From: Neonectria sp. B-13
Lineage: Eukaryota; Ascomycota; Sordariomycetes; Hypocreales; Nectriaceae
Assembly (NCBI GenBank): GCA_002682825.1
Contig: NOKP01000031.1
Location: 62,001 to 126,000, forward strand
Direction: 5' to 3'
Length of the DNA: 64,000 bases
The notes under the pieces were generated by a model. The model did no database searches and was not told the DNA's origin. It saw nothing but the letters and a program-made list of their open reading frames with translations. Each line of letters begins with the position of its first letter. Positions within the stretch are counted from its first letter, which is position 1. Shown piece by piece: positions 60,101 through 64,000 of this stretch. The position numbers and the translations under genes were made by a program.

Positions 60101-61219
60101 GTCAAGCTGGACTGCCGTGTTTGCCTTTTGCAACGCCCTGGAAAGCATCGCCTTTTGGGACGTAGGCTTGGTACCCCGACCCTTCTCATGACTACCCTTT
60201 CCAGACCGATTTCGGGAATGACCCCGAGGGACATGTGCCTCTCCGTCGTAATCGTAAGGCATTATCGGTGGCTGGGCAGGGGAAGAGCTTGGATATACAG
60301 ATGATGCTGTGGGGATTTGGTCTGTCGACTCGGCGGTACCTGGTGGAATCAGGGACTGACTCTCCTGGCGGGCGACACTCGGTAGTCGGCGCTCAGTTGA
60401 ACCAGGGCCAGCCCCTTCTACTTGGACTTGGAGATATTCGCTTAGGTCAGGGGGCTCCAATGGCGATAAGACGGCGATTGGGGGCAGTGTCCGCGCTGGC
60501 TGACTATCCTCTGGTGGTGGTGCGGGCGCGGGGAGGTCCTGTGGTTTGGAGATGGAGGAAACGCTAGGTCTTCTATTCTTCTGGAGTTTTCTGGGCGATG
60601 GTCTCGCGGTCGGTGGAGATTTGTTGAGAAAACTGGTCGCATCGACGCTTCCGCGAGAACCAAAGCGGGAATGAGATGTACGCGGGGCCACCTGGGAGGC
60701 GCGATTGGAACCAGCGGTGGAAGTAGACCAGCGATTTAGAAGCCAAGAGACCTCGGTGGGGTTGTTGTTGGGCGAACGGGCGGCGGCGGCGCTGTGGGAT
60801 GATCGCGGGGGAGTCTGAGGGGGGCGCTTCAGATGTCCAGCAGCTGGTGACGGTTGGCGTGGGGCGTCGAAGGGGCTAAGATGATGTGAGGCCGGCGCGA
60901 TATGCGGCGGTGGTAACAGCGAAGAAGTCCGTGGAGGTCGAGAGGCGGCGCGGCCCGCGAATGAGTCGGGGTTCGGGCTTGGCGAGGTTGGTTGGTAGAA
61001 GGTGAGCGAGGCAGAGTGCGGCGGTCTCGATGGGTCGGGATGGGGATACTGGTGCGGTTGTTGGTAGTGATAGTGGTGGTGGTGATTATGGAGTCGTGAG
61101 TCGGTGGGCGCGGAGGCAGACAGGTTCCAGGGGAGCTCAACCGTGACGGGAACGGCGACGGTGGAGGAGGAGGACGCGGTCAGGTCGTGGGAAGAGGAGA
61201 GACGAGCCGCCTCGGGCAT
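57174..61219 (-). CDS. MIT-domain-containing protein
   Basis: Large, mostly disordered Ser/Pro-rich protein with one recognisable module. The MIT (microtubule interacting and transport) three-helix domain lies at residues ~358-430 (MLSRALQKANTAVQLDNAQN..., ...EAYAEACELLRQVL, ...KLEAIRRTYTSRIEEL). MIT domains bind ESCRT-III tails in endosomal sorting. The first ~350 residues hold a His/Tyr/Gln-rich stretch and many basic Pro/Ser segments. A well-folded region follows from ~1034 (LRPFWLMRCLYQTLAHPRGG) to the end (CTRHAAEFFGFYICRFVL). ATG 61219 is the first in frame; upstream triplets are in-frame without ATG. Exons: 59987-61219, 57425-59927 and 57174-57361, giving 1,307 residues. The second intron (57362-57424, 63 bp, GTGAGT...TTTAG) is open in frame, so without splicing the protein would be 1,328 residues. 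Specific role unknown. Confidence 0.85.
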
Positions 61220-62590
61220 TCTCTGTTGACGCCGCAAGTCGGGTCTGGTCGAGTTGAGTCGAGTCGGATCCGGTGCGGTACGGTGCGGCGCGGTACGGTG
61301 CTGGCACGGCGAGTCAACCCAAACCAAAGCGGACAATTCCCCCCCTTTCCAGTCGATAGGACACTATCAATCGGGCCAAGTCTGGTTATGTCGGCGGGTT
61401 GGCTGGTTGCTGCTAGCGGTGGTCGCTCGTGGAGTTTAGTCGTGCTGGGTGTGGGCTAATGGCCCGCTTTCCTCAAGGCCACGGACTACACGGTACAGTA
61501 CTTCGTAGGAAGCTGGGGACTACCGGTACCGTAGTAAAGCGCTTGCGTACTGTGGCGCGGCAAAGGTGCAGAGGTCGATCGCAGCGCAGCGCATTACGGT
61601 TCGCGCCGCTGGATCGGTCGCTTGCGTTGCTCGATGCAGAAGAGGTGGAATGCAAGACTGGGCGCGGTTTCTGGTGTTGATTGTGATGACGAGTCAACGA
61701 TTCAGCAATGAAACAGATGGACAGAGAATCCGAGACGACACGGACGACCCGAAAGACGGTGGACCCAAAGTCGGGTGGGAGCACAGGCTGGCAGGCTGGA
61801 GGGATGGCAGGATGGCAGGCTGGCAGGATGCCCATGTCAGGGGATGGACCGAGTCGTACCTGCATCTTTTGGTTGGTAGCTGGGTACTGAGGAACGTGCC
61901 CTTCCTTTCCACTTCCATTCCCACTTCCCCGAAGCGGAACCAGCCAGTGCTCTGTTCCAGTTACTGCGTTAGTACTACTAGGGAGGGAGGGACCAATCCA
62001 GGGACCAATCAGCAACCATGCTGGTGCGAGCCTGAGAGCCCGAAGAGTTACCATGTGTCGGGGAACTCCCGGCCTATGGCAGCCTGTGCTTTGGGGGACG
62101 GGGATGGCAGCGTCCGTTTACGATATCTAGTCTCTGGCAACTCCCGGGGTGGTTCATTATAAGGCCCTCAGTGACCTGCAGTGGCCTGTGGTGCGGCCTG
62201 TGCCGATAATGGTGTCAAAGGGGTACTCGCTGTGGATCAACCATGTTCGTGCACGCACCACATCCGTACAGTGAGCGCACCGTGTATCCACTTCGACTCT
62301 AGACTGATGCCTCTCAAAGCAAGCGCCGTTTCACCAACATTGCATCCCCCCGTATCCTCATTACCTACATACGGAGTGGTATGTATCAATCGAGGGATAC
62401 TCTTTCGCAGCTTAGCAGGGTCACATCCTCTGGAGCTCGTTAGCTTGCCAGTTGCCAGGCTAAGAAAGGTACCTCTGATGCATTGCATGCTTCGAACCCA
62501 CTGCGCACATACGTTCTCACGTCTCGTCATACTTGCACCACCGGCGAAACACCTGCAAAGTCCTGACCATTCGCAGCCTGGATTGCAGAC
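61220..62590. promoter_or_regulatory. Divergent intergenic region, MIT gene and CTNNBL1
   Basis: 1,371 bp between two divergent starts, so it holds both promoters. Near the MIT gene are short direct repeats of the type CGGTGCGGTA (about 61271-61305) and GAGTCGAGTC (about 61252-61266). A GGCAGGATG-type minisatellite is at 61786-61830. Several overlapping ORFs of up to ~198 codons exist on both strands but share no domain and look like chance frames in G+C-rich DNA. No TATA box is obvious. Confidence 0.5.
61786..61830. repeat. GGCWGGMTG minisatellite
   Basis: Five to six imperfect tandem copies of a 8-9 bp unit (GGCAGGCTGG, GGATGGCAGG, ATGGCAGGCT). It lies in the shared upstream region and no gene overlaps it. 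Confidence 0.65.
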
Positions 62591-64000
62591 ATGGCTAGTG
62601 TAGACGACATTTTCAAGGTTCGTTCCCTAGCCATTCCTTGAGTCTGATGTTATGAATCGACATAGCTAACCAGCTACCAGAGCTCAGGCATCTCTTCTAA
62701 GCGCAAGCTCGATCCCATCCGAGATCCAAGTACGTCCTTGGTCAACCCTCCCTCTGGCTGAGCACGCAGCTGCTTACCGCGTCTTTTTGTCCGTAGATGA
62801 GATTTACAAGTCAGCCAAGGTGAACGCCAACGGCTCCACCCGTCACACCCAAGTTGACGATGCAGAGCCTGGCGAAGACGACGACGAAGCTGGCCCGGCG
62901 CCACCCCCCGAAGACGACGACAACGATGACTTCGGTCCCGATTTCCCCCCCGCCGATGACGAGGACCGCTTCTTCGGCGGAGGTATCACCAAGCAAGAAT
63001 CCGAGATCCTGGACTACGTCGATGAGGCCGATGCCGGGATCGCGACAGAAAAGATCGATGCAGCATGGCTTCGCAAGACCGCCCTAAATTTCGAGAAGCG
63101 CATCACCAAGAACGCCGAGCTTCGCGCTAAGTTCGAAGACGACCCGCAGAAATTCATCGGCAGCGAAGGCGACTTGGATGCCGACATCAAGGGTCTCTCG
63201 CTGCTCTCCCAACATCCAGAGCTGTATCCTGACTTTGTCAAGACCGGGTGTGTCGCAAGTTTGGTCGGTCTGTTGGCGCATGAAAATACGGATATTGCCA
63301 TTGATGCCATTGAGATTATGGGCGAGCTAACAGACGAGGATGTCTCGGCGGATGAATCACAGTGGAACAGCTTAGTAGATGCCATGATGGATTCGGATGT
63401 GCTCGGTCTTTTGGTGTCCAACTTCTCCCGCTTAAACGAAGACGAGGAGTCGGATCGAAGCGGCATCTACCACGCTCTCGGAGTGATAGAGAACCTGTGC
63501 TCTCGACCATCGGCCGCCGAGCGTGTCGGAGAAGACGAGAAGTTGCTACAGTGGCTTTTACAACGTATTCAACGAAAAGAGGACTCCGTCACACAAAACA
63601 AGCAGTACGCAGCGGAGATCCTGGCCATCTTGTCCCAAGCATCCCCAACCAACCGCATTCAACTCACACGCCTCGACACCGTTGACCTTCTGCTCCAACT
63701 CGTCTCCCCATACAGGAGACGAGATCCAGAAAAGGGTAGCGAGGAAGAAGAGTACATGGAGAACCTCTTTGAGGCCTTGACTTGTCTCGCGGATGAGGCC
63801 CCGGGCAAGGTCAAACTCCTTGAGGCTGAGGGCGTAGAGCTGTGCCTCATCATGTTGAAGGAGGGCAAGAGGAGCAAACCGCCGGCGTTGCGCCTTCTGG
63901 ACCACGCCATCGGGGGCAACGCAGGCACCGAGGTGTGCCAGAAAGTTGTCGAGGCGGGTGGTCTCAAGACCATATTCACCGTCTTCATGAAGACACAGGA
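62591..64000 (+). CDS. CTNNBL1: Beta-catenin-like protein 1 (CTNNBL1 family), 3' end outside window
   Basis: Fungal orthologue of CTNNBL1, an armadillo-like protein associated with the Prp19/CDC5L spliceosome complex in animals (family knowledge). Exons: 62591-62617, 62681-62729 and 62797 onwards. Introns are 62618-62680 (GTTCGT...TACCAG, with a GCTAAC branch site) and 62730-62796 (GTACGT...CCGTAG). About 426 codons are present; human CTNNBL1 has 563 residues, so about three quarters is visible. The start reads MASVDDIFK, then SSGISSKRKLDPIRDPNEIYKSAK. An acidic stretch (DDAEPGEDDDEAG, EDDDNDDFG) follows, then the hallmark FFGGGI and the helical repeats LNFEKRITKNAELR, FVKTGCVASLVGLLAHENTDIAIDAIEIMGELTDEDV and GVIENLCSRPS. 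The frame stays open to the window edge. Confidence 0.93.

Noticed and set aside
61473..62162. ORFs of up to 198 codons in the divergent intergenic region (61566-62162, minus 61473-62054)
   Set aside because: They overlap on both strands, cross a minisatellite, lack domains, and lie where two promoters are expected. A species-specific gene cannot be fully excluded without transcripts.
62674..63988. Minus-strand ORFs across CTNNBL1 (63014-63466, 63558-63905, 63659-63988)
   Set aside because: They are the complement of a conserved plus-strand gene with clear CTNNBL1 motifs.

Overview
The window comes from the nuclear genome of a filamentous ascomycete (Pezizomycotina, probably Sordariomycetes; species not identifiable from this alone). 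Two blocks meet near position 53,150. Positions 1 to about 53,150 are extremely A+T-rich, full of TpA and poor in CpA/TpG, and hold no intact gene. That is the footprint of repeat-induced point mutation (RIP) on transposons. From about 53,160 to 64,000 the DNA is G+C-rich and carries four ordinary genes with short GT-AG introns and CTAAC/CTAAT-like branch sites.

The AT-rich block is a stack of transposons inserted into one another, most with target-site duplications (TSDs) that can still be read. The main component, called 'family A' here, is a ~1.03-1.10 kb non-autonomous element in about twenty full, split or truncated copies. Its sense strand starts ACTGTTGAAAC and ends TATCTAA. It has no terminal inverted repeats, makes 13-15 bp TSDs that nearly always begin ATA, carries an internal 16-bp minisatellite, and has copies truncated at the sense 5' end. 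This looks like target-primed (LINE/SINE-like) retrotransposition. I do not recognise the family.

Other residents are: three RIP-killed Ty3/gypsy LTR retrotransposons (L1 4385-11421 and L2 11758-23074, both on minus; L3 25688-32782 on plus, with chromodomain); an LTR end at 1-38; a 5'-truncated L3-like copy from 37083 to 43411; a solo LTR-like insert (25193-25365); a 699-bp TRIM-like element (47725-48423); a tRNA-derived SINE with A-rich tail (18647-19148); a 4.2-kb hAT transposon relic (43412-47657) with a related 409-bp MITE (41211-41619) and a MITE fragment; and an unclassified ~1-kb insert with a RIP-degraded ORF ('X', 33260-35285).

The gene block holds a histidine phosphatase/phosphoglycerate mutase-like gene (+, 53242-54054); GUF1, the mitochondrial LepA/EF4 GTPase (-, 54322-56587, five exons); a large MIT-domain protein (-, 57174-61219); and CTNNBL1, the spliceosome-associated armadillo-like protein (+, 62591 to beyond the window edge). 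The first two are convergent; the MIT gene and CTNNBL1 diverge from a 1.37-kb intergenic region. They look like unrelated housekeeping neighbours, not a pathway cluster. Exon limits were worked out by hand from splice consensus, reading frame and family conservation.
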